Assembly (NCBI GenBank): GCA_021018995.1
Contig: CM037589.1
Location: forward strand, 63,515,068-63,579,067
Origin: Chloranthus sessilifolius
Taxonomy: Eukaryota; Streptophyta; Magnoliopsida; Chloranthales; Chloranthaceae
Reading direction: 5' to 3'
DNA: 64,000 bases
Part shown: piece after piece, positions 1 to 10,210 of the stretch
How the letters are laid out: each line of letters starts with the position of its first letter
Position numbering within the stretch: position 1 is the first letter of the stretch
Notes under the pieces: model-generated
What the model saw: the letters and a program-made list of their open reading frames with translations, nothing else
Databases searched by the model: none
What the model was told of the DNA's origin: nothing
Made by a program: the position numbers and the translations under genes

Positions 1-761
1 TTACGGTTTGTAAAAGGCTTATAGTTTTCGGATTGGTTTATGATTTAGAAAAGGGTATTGGGATCGAAAGGAACAATTAGGCTAAGGTTTAGAGAAGCAA
101 ACACAAATCGAGAGATAGCAAATATAATCGAACAAAGCAAATTGATGACAAAGATAAAAGAAGATATATGGGAATCACTCCCTTGGTCTCACACCAAACT
201 CATCTCATGCAGAGAATACTCAAGCATAAAAGCATTCAAATATTCAATCAACTAATTACATTGTTTAGCTTAAAGACCTTATATAGGAGGTCTTACAATA
301 AAAGAAAACCCTAAAACGAATATTAAATAAAAGACAAATAAACCCCAAAAACTTAAGTTTGAAACTAGACTTCTAAAACAAGTCGGCGCGATTTCGATCA
401 ATCGAAATTGGAATTCGATCGATCGAAATTGAAATTCGATCGAAAGTGAAAATTGATCGATCGATCGAAATTCATATGTATAAAATATCACCGTCGACAT
501 TCGATCAATTAAATTTAAATTTCGATCGATCGATTATATGATTCGATCGATCGAAATATCACTCCGGAACTTAGTGTTTCTGTCAACCTAATTCGATCGA
601 TCGAAATAGGATTTCGATCGATCGAATTTGCCGCGTGCTCCTTCCATTCTCCAGAATTCTCATCTTTCGCCTAAATTTGACTTCCATTCCGCTTCTTCTT
701 TCTACGCCGGTAGAAACGATGTGGTCCGAATCCAATGTCCATGTATGTGGCGTCCCCGTCA
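1..761 (-). repeat. Chromovirus LTR, family A, reverse orientation, cut by the window start
   Basis: Read on the minus strand, this begins at 761 with TGACGGGGACGCC and then follows the same block order as the LTRs at 29853, 35605, 47169 and 49008. The shared blocks are the ACATACATGGACAT leader, a CCTATATAAG TATA region, the GGTTTGGTGTGAGACCAAGG block and the CCTTTTCTAAA block. Its 3' end lies beyond the left edge. The sequence to the right of 761 is not purine-rich on the minus strand, so it does not look like the inside of an element ending in a 3' LTR. A solo LTR or 5' LTR is more likely. It probably sits in an upstream intron or the 5' flank of the PECT gene. Confidence 0.85.
365..640. 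repeat. TTCGATCGATCGAA-type palindromic array inside the LTR
   Basis: About nine copies of the self-complementary core TCGATCGA, usually written as TTCGATCGATCGAA with AATT flanks, lie at irregular spacing of 15-60 bp. The array occupies the same slot, between the LTR leader and the TATA region, that holds different palindromes in the other family A copies. Confidence 0.85.
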
Positions 762-1788
762 TATTAGGAGGTGGATGGTTAGTGATATTTAGTGGGAATG
801 AAGCACGTATGATCAGAATAACACCTCATGAAGTTCATGGCTTGAATAACAGTACTGTAGCGAGGGAACCGGACCCTCAGAGATTGCTTCAATGCATAGA
901 TCGACTTGAGAAATCGACACACCTTCCCTGAATGCTGCCCTTGAAGCTAATAGCCAGGAGGGGGTGCCAATTTGATTTTAGGTTAGGGTTAAGAAGGGGA
1001 AGAAGAGGAAAGAGAGAGAGAATAGAATGACTTAGTGAGGGTTAGGAGAACCTACTAGCTTTTTATACTAATAAGGGAAAGTACTACTCACACCCATAAG
1101 TAATACACTCACCCCATAAGTGGCACACCTATCTAGGCCTATTGCACACACATATACTAATAAGTAGTAACTACTATATACACACCAATGGCACACCTAT
1201 CTAGGCTATTACACACACACACACACACACTAATAACTACTATATACATACAAATAAGTGAAGCTATTGGGCTGAGTGGTCCTTTGGATACCTATCTATT
1301 TTTTACAAGCTCTCAACGCATGACAAAATATTTTCCTGGAATTTTCTGACAAAACTGGAATCATTTAAAGATCGATCATGTGATAAATCACAGTCAACTA
1401 ATAATAGAATGTAGGAATAAGGGCAAATGAAATCTGAACAAATTGTTGAAGAAGATAAGTATGCTCCTATTATTTTTTGCATGAGAGAAAGAGAGGCGTA
1501 GTGAACCAAATAAAACTGGATTCCCTAACACTATTCATCACTTGTGGCATCTCACAATATATTTCTCCATTTTCTTGCTAGACATTCAGTTCATCACCAT
1601 CCATAAAGGTAAAAAGCAATTGATTATGTAGCTCAGGTGTGAGGAACAGGATTTTTTGTTCGTTGGAGCTCCTATAACAGTGAAGATGATAACAATATTC
1701 TTTTCTCCTTCCGAGGATATTTTTGAGTAAACTCTGCTTTTCGTCTTCATTACTATATTGTTAACTTGTTCTTTGTTGCTATCCTCAG
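762..1788. other. No gene recognised; low-complexity and possible decayed LTR sequence
   Basis: Holds a (CA)n run near 1211-1230, GA-rich tracts near 1000-1020 and a repeated phrase, CACACCTATCTAGG, near 1125 and 1193. A short open frame across the LTR border (to 931) has no recognised domain. I looked here for the exon that should precede the PECT exon at 1789 (the one carrying the HAGH-type motif) and did not find it. Confidence 0.5.
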
Positions 1789-4380
1789 ATCCTTAAGAGT
1801 GCAAGGCAGCTTGGAGATTTTCTCCTCGTAGGAATCCACAGTGACCAAACAATCAGGTACATCTTTTAAAATTTTCGCTTGCAACATTCATTTTTTTGTG
1901 TTTTTGTGTTAAAGTTTCTTGGTATCATCTCCTTCTTGGGACTACTTACCATTACTAAGTTCTCCTTTTCATGTTAATTTATGGAGGTTTCTATTATGTA
2001 CTTTTGTTCATGAAGACCAATTGCTTTTCTACTCAGTAATCACAGAGGAGCCCATCATCCAATTATGCATCTTCATGAGCGCAGTCTTAGTGTCCTGGCG
2101 TGCCGGTACGTTGATGAAATCATTATTGGTGCACCCTGGGAAGTTACAAAAGATGTGGTATGTAACTTCAGTTTAACTGAACTACTGAAAAAAAGACAAA
2201 CTGTAGTCGCCACTTTTGTCAGCATTTCTAATCGGAGTAAAATAACCTGATTTGTTTCATACCAAACTCCATTTCTTGAGATTCGATGACTAAGGATTGC
2301 TTGATTTTTTAAAATTGATGCATATACTTTAATCTAGCCTCATTTAGTGGTGTCAATCTGAAAATTTACATAGAAAATTCAGTAATTTAAAATGACTGGT
2401 ATTTTATTACAGTGGAATTACCGTATTAAAAGTTAACACTGTAGTCCGTTTTTTCATATACACAATCAAAAATTTTGAATACTTGATCTACTTGAGTACT
2501 TGATTAAGTTTCTTTCAGATTTTTAAAAAACCTAGTTGCTCCTATAATTTCATGCAAATTCTCACATAGCAGTTTTATTGCTTCTTTTTCTGCAGTGATG
2601 AGATTTGAGACCGGTTTATGAAAAATAAGGTTTATTAATCCTGTTGACACTTTTTGTATTGGTTGAGCAGATAACAACCTTTAATATTTCCTTGGTTGTG
2701 CATGGGACAATCGCGGAGAGCAATCATGTGTCAATCGTAAGCTAAACACTCGTACTTCATTGATGAAATTGCATTTCCCATTCGCACGTTCAAAAAGAAC
2801 AAAATTATTTTCCTTCTTTATGTATAGATGAGTTCTTAGTGAAATCTATTGCATCTTGTAGGGTGAATGTGATCCATACGCAGCTCCCAAGAGCATGGGA
2901 ATTTTTCGGATGCTTGAAAGCCCTAGAAATATAACAACTACTTCAATAGCAAAGAGGATAATTGCTAATTATGAACTTTACAAGGTATTTCTTAGTTTGA
3001 AATATTTCTTTTTACAGTTTCCTGCTAGTCTCTGCACCTTGTTTGCGTGCACAAGCCACACTATCTGCAATGCTCCCAGTTTTGAAAATCTTGAAAGCTG
3101 AAATATAGGTATATTTAAGTATGTGGGTGCTGGACCGGCTGGCTTTAAAATACAATGGTGTGCCTACTGCCAATCCTGACTCCAAGTCAACAGCTTGGAT
3201 AGTGCTCGATCCGCGTTCCTTTCCTGGCGGTCAAGTGATAACTATGACTATACTATACCCTTACTTGGTCGTTACGTATAGCCTGCCCACCACCAGTGGA
3301 AGCAAGCTACCCCTGCTTCAAAAGAATGTGCAAGCACAGGGCAGAAGTGACTGGCTACCTATAAAGTTGCCTCACTGCTTACTTTCTATATATCTGTATT
3401 CATGATCAGCTGCATGCACTAGTTATGAATCAGGTATAGAAGGGAGGGGAACTAGAAATTTATATGTAAAAGGCCTGATGGCCAAGTGATTATCGTCCAA
3501 AAGAAAACAGATTGGTTTGTACACCTAGGCCACGCATGATTATGACCAAAGCCATGAGCTTCCTCATATGATCACGTGTGAACGTCATAGTGGGACGTAT
3601 TCTACATTCTAGATTAGTGCCCAGGAGGCCGGTTTAGAATTCTATGCTAAGGGCTAAGGCAAAAGTGAATCTAGGAATGCTAATGGGTCCAAATCAAGGC
3701 AACTCCGTACATGACTCATTTAAGGCAGGTCCATACTCGACTTACTTAATAATTGGGTATAAATTTTGGATTTGGACCTGACCCATTTACTAATGAGTCG
3801 GGTCCAGAATGGGTCCAAGTCAAAATAGGCAAACCCATTAGGATTCGAGATTCAATCAAATATTTATAGTGTCTATTCATTTCCTACGCAATAAAAATGG
3901 GGAGTTTTATAATGTGTATAACTTTTTTAGAATGATGTTAAATTGTATATTTGTCTCTGTCTCCAACTGGATCCATTCCAAGCGGGTCTAATCTCGGGTT
4001 GGGTGAGTCAACGTGAACCTGCAGCAACAAAATATACATTTAGGGTTAATGGGATATCGCCGACTTCACTAGTATTGCATCTAGTGAAGCCAATCTCTCA
4101 CCATCAAAATCCGAGATGATCTGATTGCAGGGTAGATGTCAGCTTTTGACATGTCATAGGCTCATAGCGTTTAAAATGCTATTACAATTTTCTTTTAACA
4201 CGGTGGATCCGGTAATGGGAGTCTTTTTTTACATTTTATTATGTAATATATAGCTTCAGTGACAATAAAAACTCACATTACAAGTATTATAACTTGTTTC
4301 TCATGCAGAAGCGCAACGAGAAAAAGGAAAAGAGCGAGAACAGGTACTATGCAGAGAAGAAATTCATTTTCGGAGACTAA
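1789..4380 (+). CDS. PECT1: Ethanolamine-phosphate cytidylyltransferase, C-terminal part (5 exons visible)
   Basis: Exons 1789-1856, 2037-2157, 2671-2736, 2862-2984 and 4309-4380 (450 nt, 149 codons plus TAA) join in phase at GT-AG borders. The peptide includes ARQLGDFLLVGIHSDQT, LHERSLSVLACRYVDE, IIGAPWEVTKDV, ISLVVHGT and SMGIFRMLESP, and ends KKFIFGD. This matches the second cytidylyltransferase domain and tail of plant PECT1 (about 420 residues in Arabidopsis). PECT makes CDP-ethanolamine from CTP and phosphoethanolamine in phosphatidylethanolamine synthesis; the Arabidopsis enzyme is on the outer mitochondrial membrane. The first visible exon starts exactly where the family sequence continues from the HxGH motif, so the N-terminal two thirds is missing. 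No stop or frameshift is seen in the visible exons. I infer that the upstream exons lie left of the window behind a long intron. A 5'-truncated pseudogene is the alternative. The last intron is 1.3 kb. Confidence 0.85.
3288..3328. repeat. 41-bp segment repeated exactly at 28763-28803
   Basis: This stretch, starting CACCACCAGTGG and ending AAAAGAATG, lies in the last PECT intron. It is identical to a stretch in an intron of the ABC1K gene 25 kb away. Identity stops sharply on both sides. It contains a small hairpin (GAAGCA, 9-nt loop, TGCTTC). Confidence 0.8.
3674..3855. mobile_element. Possible small hAT-like remnant in the PECT intron
   Basis: The left end GAATGCTAATGGGT and the reverse complement of the right end GAATCCTAATGGGT match at 13 of 14 positions. 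The interior is rich in GGGTCC/GACCC. I could not fix a target duplication, so the assignment is weak. Confidence 0.3.
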
Positions 4381-6012
4381 ATGCGCAAATTGACAGTTCT
4401 TGCCCGTTCCCGTTAACCGCCATGACTTTGATACTGCTTGACAAGGAGAGATTATGTTGTATTCTGGGTTGTGAGCAAGGTAGAAGATGTGATTTATGCA
4501 GCAACCTGAAGGTTTGTAGAATGTAGCAAGTGTAGCCTTTCCCCTTTAGAGGAATATAATAATTTTTTGAGTAAATTTTTGCTTTGTGAATGTTTAATTA
4601 GTTGTTACAGCCATATCTATATCTGCAAACAATCAGGGCAGCCCCATTCTCTTTTATTGTTCAGGCGTACTCTGTTATTCACTTTTCTGAAGCTTCTCCT
4701 ACTTTCCTGAACTGATAGAAAACTTTGATTCCACTTTCATTTGTAACCCGTGTAGAGTGATATATATATTTCATCCTTTGAAATTATATTTGGACATTTT
4801 TCCATTTTATTATGGAGTCTACCTAGTGAAGCAGTTTAAGGAGAACCCGTCAGCTGTACAGCGAGTGAACCTAGAGACACAGACTTCAATGCGCATAAAA
4901 ATTCATGCACATCTTGTTGCCTAGGATGAGTCTGCAATGAGCCATTGCTCATTGTAGACGTTCTTTTAAGAATTATGTCTACAGTGGATCATCTAGACAG
5001 ATTTTGTAGACATATTCTAGCTGAATTAAAGGTTGCAACTTGCAACCTTTTGAGGTCTCAGGTTCAATCCTAGCTTACCCAGCAAAAAAGAGTTCATCCA
5101 TTATTGTAGTATAACTGTAAATTTCATCCATATATTTTATAGGTAATGGAAATATGATGCATTGTAAAGGTGTGGTATATTACAGGAAGCATGCATTGTA
5201 AAGATGCTATAGCCTTAATAGTGTACAAAATTCGCTGTACAATTGAATATCCTTTCATTTTATTTGTAGGGTGAGTTTTTTACAGTTTAAGCCTGCTTCT
5301 TTTGCTTAATATGAGAGAGAGCGAGAGAGAGAGGGGGGGGGGGGGACCTCTAGTCAAGTTCTAAACCCTCCACGCCAATATCCTTCTATTCCTAAAGCAA
5401 AAATGAAGTCAACATTTTCCCGCCCTCCCGACATACAAAAAGTCAAAGAATTAATTAGAAAGGGAAACACAAGCCTCTCTTAAATGACCTTCACTTTAAT
5501 ACTCCAAATTTGTGTTTCATAATTTAATATACTTAAATTTTATTAAATATGCAATGAATAAAACTCTAATGCTTCCCTTCACAGACGTTTTAGTTCAACA
5601 ATTCCTTTATTTCCAGTTTCTCAAAAATTTAAATGCAAGTCAATCTTAAATCACCTTCAATTCAATATCTTAAAATTATTGCTCCACTATTTAATATATT
5701 TAAAACTAATTAAATTTGTGATTATAAAAGTAAAAATGTCTCTCGAGTCCCGTCCTAATCGTAGGCCCTTCATCTTCAACTAATGATTATTAAATCTATT
5801 TTTTTAAGAACAATGACCATTACACATCTAGGATTAGTCGTGGATTCGTGTGACATTTTATATTCTTCTAGCCCCTTCTCTTAAAAATGAGACCTTTTCG
5901 CTTTCTACAGGACTTAGATAGATAAAACAATGTTTCAGAGGTGGATATACATTGAATGATTTTCCATTAATGGTAACTCTCCATCTTCAACTAATGGCTA
6001 GTAAAACTAGTG
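4381..6012. other. Intergenic; no gene
   Basis: Contains the presumed PECT 3' UTR, a GA/G-rich tract at 5310-5345 and AT-rich sequence. A B-box-like string (GGTCTCAGGTTCAATCC, near 5054) could be a decayed SINE. I see no coding exon. Confidence 0.6.
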
Positions 6013-6020
6013 CCAGTTAC

Positions 6021-6261
6021 CAAGGTGTCAAACTCGGTTTCGGGTATCAGTCCATGGAGGACTGATATGAATTGACCGATACGTATCGGCGGATACCGAT
6101 ATGGATTGGCACTTAAAAAAAAAAAGACATGTCTCTGCTCAAACCGATACCGATACCGAGTTGGGGGATTGATACGTATCGGCACCAATATGTGTCGGTT
6201 TGCCGAAAAATCGATATGTATCACCGCTAGGTATCGGTATTGGCCGATTTTTTATACCTTG
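6021..6261. mobile_element. hAT-like MITE, GATACGTATCGG-rich
   Basis: The ends are CAAGGTGTCAAAC and (reverse complement of the right end) CAAGGTATAAAA. Flanks CCAGTTAC (6013-6020) and ACAGTTAC (6262-6269) match at 7 of 8 bases, as expected for the 8-bp target duplication of hAT elements. The 241-bp interior is made of GATACGTATCGG-type palindromes and has no coding potential. Related copies occur near 15530-15740 and 16148-16385. Confidence 0.75.
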
Positions 6262-7389
6262 ACAGTTACACATTTAGGCTTCTATAAAATGTTATTTGCA
6301 TTGACTAGCTACAATGTCAATTTATCCAATTTGGAAAAGCAGGTAAACCAATTTTTTATACATATATTTTTTTGTTTAATAGTTTTTATGATTTTTAGTG
6401 ATATTATTTATATTTAACTTTTATATCATTTGAAATATAATAATTTATGATCTAACTAAAATTACATAAACATGCAAAATATAAAAAGAGCCTTAATTGT
6501 GTCTTCTATTTTCTGAATAATTGATTTTTATTGTGTTTCTAAATTATTTGTAAGCCATGTGGACCGTGGAGGTGATTACGTTGTCACTATATTTGGTCCA
6601 TTCTTATATAATTTATGCTTAGAATGGAACACTTGTGCCTCCTAGGGATATACATTTTTCTGGTCAGCTATAATATATTTACCTTCTCAAGAATTGCTAA
6701 AAAAATATTTATTTATGGCGATTTGAAATGAAGTATTTCTGTTTGTAGGCAAATGTTGGACTTGGGAAAATGTTTGATGAAATTCTCGAATGAGATATTG
6801 TTCATTGGAATGCTTGTTTTCATGTTAAGTGTTGAACAAATAGTTATGATAAGCAGACAGATGTCAAATTTTACTTAGGTACTTGAAACAAGGTTAAATT
6901 TTACTTACCTACTTTAAACAAAACTACAGATAGATTATGGATTTGAAATATGGATGGATAAGCACTTAAGCAGAGAGAGGTCAGATTTTACTTGGGTATT
7001 TTAAACAACGTTGACGACAGTAGTTAGATTATTCTGGATGTAAAAATATAGATATTCTTATATTTGGCTTGGATGACTTGAAAGGAGATTAGAGAGATTC
7101 TAAATGGTCATCAAGTCATGAGCAATTGGTTACCGATATTGAATGTTATTCTCCACTGAATTTTGTTACTAAGTGCTCTCTCTCTCTCTCTCTCTCTCCC
7201 CCACGTGCATCACACGTCCCCTTCACTAGTATAAATACATGAAAAAAAAAAAAGAGAGTCTGGCAGCAGCCATCAGATAAGTCCTTGTTGTTACTACAAT
7301 GCCCACAAGGCCTTCATCATCAACAGCACATTGTCTCATCTATTTGGGTTCGGCTTTGCATGAGCATTGTATGTGTAAATTCTGTAGTT

Positions 7390-8219
7390 GAGATTGCATC
7401 AGCATCACTCGTGATGTGGATTTCTAATTAATATCTGTACTTGAGATCAGTGATTTAAATATCGGACAGGGCTGATTGGTTCGACCCGAACCAGGAGCCG
7501 GTTCGGTTTGATAAAACATCTGAGTTTATATTCTTTTTTGGGTCCAATCGGTGAACCGTCCAGATTTTGGTGAATCGCCGGGTTCATCATGTTCACAAAA
7601 AATCAGTTTTTTTTATTTAAAGTTTAGTTTCTTTTCCTATTTCGAAATTTAAACATTTTTTTATTTCTAGATTTTCTATTCTTAGAAAAAAAAAATTAAA
7701 CACTTAAATAAATAGCTTAGAAAAAAAGTTAGGATAAACTTTAATTTAACTAGAAAATTTTTTAAAAGATATTTCAAAAAAGGCAAGAATCCTAAGTCAA
7801 CCAAGATTTTTTTTTAATATAAAATTAATCCTTACTCTCGAAATTAAATAAAAATAAACCAAAAAATAAAAAATTGAAACCACTAGCATCCTTTGATTAA
7901 AAATACTAGGAAAAAATAATAAGAAAATTTTCTCTTGGTGATTGAAGAGTAAATGACTTGGTGAATGTCATATTTATATAATTTTTTTTTATTATGATAT
8001 TAAATTAAATCAATATTTAATGAATGAAAAGAGAATGGACATTTGAATTTATTATTAGTTTTAATGTTTTACACAAGCTTATAAATATCTATTTTAATAT
8101 TTTTTATTATCTTTTATATTATATAAATATATATACAATGGGTTTGGCGTCCTGTCCAGTGTTTAAAACATTGGTCGAGATTGCATCAGCATCACCACAC
8201 CAGTGATGTGGATTTCTAA
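7390..8219. repeat. Insert of about 750 bp flanked by a duplicated segment of about 40 bp
   Basis: GAGATTGCATCAGCATCAC at 7390 and at 8177, each followed by GTGATGTGGATTTCTAA, brackets an AT-rich segment. The inner borders of that segment are themselves inverted: CAGTGATTTAAATA against the reverse complement of TGTTTAAAACATTG. The segment starts with GGTTCGACCCGAACC-type palindromes, typical of decayed MITEs. The duplicated flank is far too long for an ordinary target-site duplication. Confidence 0.6.
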
Positions 8220-8413
8220 CAAGCCCAATTCCTAAGGTATAAGTAAAAATGCCTAGCACAGACATTTTCAGTTCCCCCATCATATGCTAAACATCCCCAA
8301 CCAATCACAACTGAAAATTATTGTGTGAAAGATTGGGACGAAAAAGAATTTCTATCTCTGATTTGAATCAAACAATGGAGATTCTTTTTCGTCCAGCGTT
8401 TAACAGAATCAAG

Positions 8414-8529
8414 GGATTTTGAGATCTTGGTAGGACCTCAATCGTTCAAATTGTAGTTCAACATGGCACGCGGATTTTGAGATCTTGGTAGGAACTCCAT
8501 CGTTCATATTGTAGTTCAACATGGCATCC
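8414..8529. repeat. 58-bp tandem duplication
   Basis: GGATTTTGAGATCTTGGTAG starts at 8414 and again at 8472. The two units, each ending in TTGTAGTTCAACATGGCA plus a short tail, differ at only a few bases. Confidence 0.85.
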
Positions 8530-9241
8530 ATAAAGCAGACATCCAGAAAAGAGATTCGGAGAACCATATTTTACGTATGCCATAATTATGTTATAGTTTG
8601 AGATGTGCGTAATCACAATTAGACCGTCCGTTAGCATTTCCTTATTTTTTTGTCTATTGAAAATAGGTGTCAAGAGGATGAGAGGGGCTACTAGGACTTC
8701 CCAAAGCTTTTAAATAAATAAATAAAATAAAATATAATATAATATAATATGAAACTCTTTCTAAAGAAATTTGAGACAGCTGTTAATGTCTCTAGAATAT
8801 GTTGCTAGTTGTATTGACATAAATATAACCACCAAACGGGCCAAAGAAAAACGCATTTGGTACCAAAGACCACATTTTACTCAAAGAAGAAACTTATATC
8901 CCAACTTGAGAAAATGATGGGATTCCCATTACCCACAAAAATAAATCTCAGTATTTGCTTCCTCCATCTGCTCTGCTATTGCTACGTCCCAAAATGTGAT
9001 GGGATTTATTTAAGGCAAGGGAGATAATGATGATCTATAACCATCAGATTCAATAAGAATGATCACATCAGCATCGTACAATATTGCTGCTCCTCAGTCA
9101 ACCACCACCCATTTTCATTCAGAGAAAATGGCTCCTATCATAATGTAAGATTTGATACTCCTTTTCCTATGTGGACTCTTAAGATCTGACGAAGATTGAA
9201 ACAAAAAAAATAATCTCCATCGTTCGTCTGATTCGAAGCAG

Positions 9242-10210
9242 TCAAATGATCTGTCCATCACAAAAAACCAATCTCCCTCCCTTCTCACACAACCCTTGCT
9301 CCCCAATCCCACTACCAACTTTTCCGTAACTATATCTCAACTCCATTTTACCCAAAACCCTATGAAACTCCCTTATACACTCCCCTCTCCTCTTTCTATG
9401 CCCCTCCTTCTCCCTCGTACTCAATCCTACATCTCTCACCTCTCTTTCTCCTCCCTCGTTCCTCCCATCTCCCCAATCCCTCACCCTCTTCCCCTCCACC
9501 AATATCGGCCCCTCCTTCACTCTATCTGCAACCACCAAATTCATCAATATATCTTCGCAATTCCCCAATTTATCCACCAAATTCCTCGCTTTTCTCATCC
9601 CACTCCCTCCATTACAGCTATACTCGTAAAGATAATCTTTCTTCAATATCATAAATTTAGTCAGTATGATCGAATACCTGTCCGGATGAACGGTGTAGAT
9701 CCACGTTTTCTTCCCCAAATCCAGATCATGCGATCTAGCAAAAAACCCTATCAGATGGTTATGCCGATTCTTCCAGATCTTGAATGCGAATTCGACGGAT
9801 TCCAGATCGATCTCGACGTCGTCGTCGCAGATTGCGACGGCGCGGGTGAGGATCGAGGGGTGAGGGAGGAATCGGGAGTTGAGGCTGTCAGTGGGTTGGC
9901 GAAGGACAGTAATTGGAGCTCCGAAGCTCTGGAGATTGGTTTCTAGGGTTTGGGTTAGGGTTTGAGGAGGGGTGTTTGGGTTTCCCCAGAGGATTATGAC
10001 GGCGGCAACAGATGGTGATGATGAGTAGGAGGAGGCGATCGAACGGAGGAGAGGGATGCGGGTTTCGGAGAAACCGTTGATGAGGATGGTGAGTTGGTCT
10101 GGAGAAAGGGTTTTGGGATGAGGGAGGGTTTTAGGGTCGCAGGGGTTGGAGGAGAGAGAAAGGAGAGGAAAGAAAGCGAAGAGGAGGATGGAAGTTGCTA
10201 AAAATGCCAT
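9242..10210 (-). CDS. GT64-family glycosyltransferase (exostosin-like, C3 type)
   Basis: An intronless frame of 322 codons. Residues 1-21 form a hydrophobic signal or signal-anchor segment (MAFLATSILLFAFFPLLSL), as in Golgi type II glycosyltransferases. The rest is one GT64 domain: LINGFSETRIPLLR (about 43-56), VIILWGNPNTP (71-81), NSRFLPHPSILTRAV (111-125), the metal-binding DDD of ICDDDVEID (129-131), HDLDLGKKTWIYTVHPDRYS (161-180), CEDILMN (218-224) and VRDWGDGRNE (243-252), ending EQGLCEKGGRLVFCDGQII. This matches the plant group 'glycosyltransferase family protein 64 C3' (Arabidopsis At1g80290 type) over its full length. Its relatives GMT1 and GINT1 add sugars to GIPC sphingolipids; the substrate of this group is not known to me. 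A second in-frame ATG lies 10 codons upstream in a repeated AAAATGGCATTTTT context. I prefer the inner one because it puts the hydrophobic segment at the N terminus. Confidence 0.9.
   Translation of the reverse strand: MAFLATSILLFAFFPLLSLSSNPCDPKTLPHPKTLSPDQLTILINGFSETRIPLLRSIASSYSSSPSVAAVIILWGNPNTPPQTLTQTLETNLQSFGAPITVLRQPTDSLNSRFLPHPSILTRAVAICDDDVEIDLESVEFAFKIWKNRHNHLIGFFARSHDLDLGKKTWIYTVHPDRYSIILTKFMILKKDYLYEYSCNGGSGMRKARNLVDKLGNCEDILMNLVVADRVKEGPILVEGKRVRDWGDGRNEGGEREVRDVGLSTREKEGHRKRRGECIREFHRVLGKMELRYSYGKVGSGIGEQGLCEKGGRLVFCDGQII

Larger units (their letters stand above)
6270..9241. other. Intergenic between PECT and GT64; no gene
   Basis: AT-rich DNA with a (CT)n tract at 7174-7199. 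A fragment at 7310-7365 (CATCTATTTGGGTTCGGCTT) resembles the RTE LINE 3' end seen at 48.97 kb. Two short duplications are listed separately. No coding exon is seen. Confidence 0.6.

Noticed and set aside
365-640. Regular TCGATCGA repeats resembling a satellite or CRISPR-like array
   Set aside because: Spacing is irregular, the genome is a plant, and the array lies wholly inside a bounded LTR.
3121-3405. Open frame of 94 codons in the last PECT intron
   Set aside because: It lies between good donor and acceptor sites of a conserved gene and its product matches nothing recognised.
9296-9946. Long open frame on the plus strand opposite the GT64 gene
   Set aside because: It is the antisense shadow of a conserved coding sequence; its translation has no recognisable domain and is P/H/I-biased.
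9242-10210. GT64 frame as a processed retrocopy
   Set aside because: Related plant genes of this group appear to be intronless too, the frame is full length and conserved, and no poly(A) tract or flanking duplication is seen.
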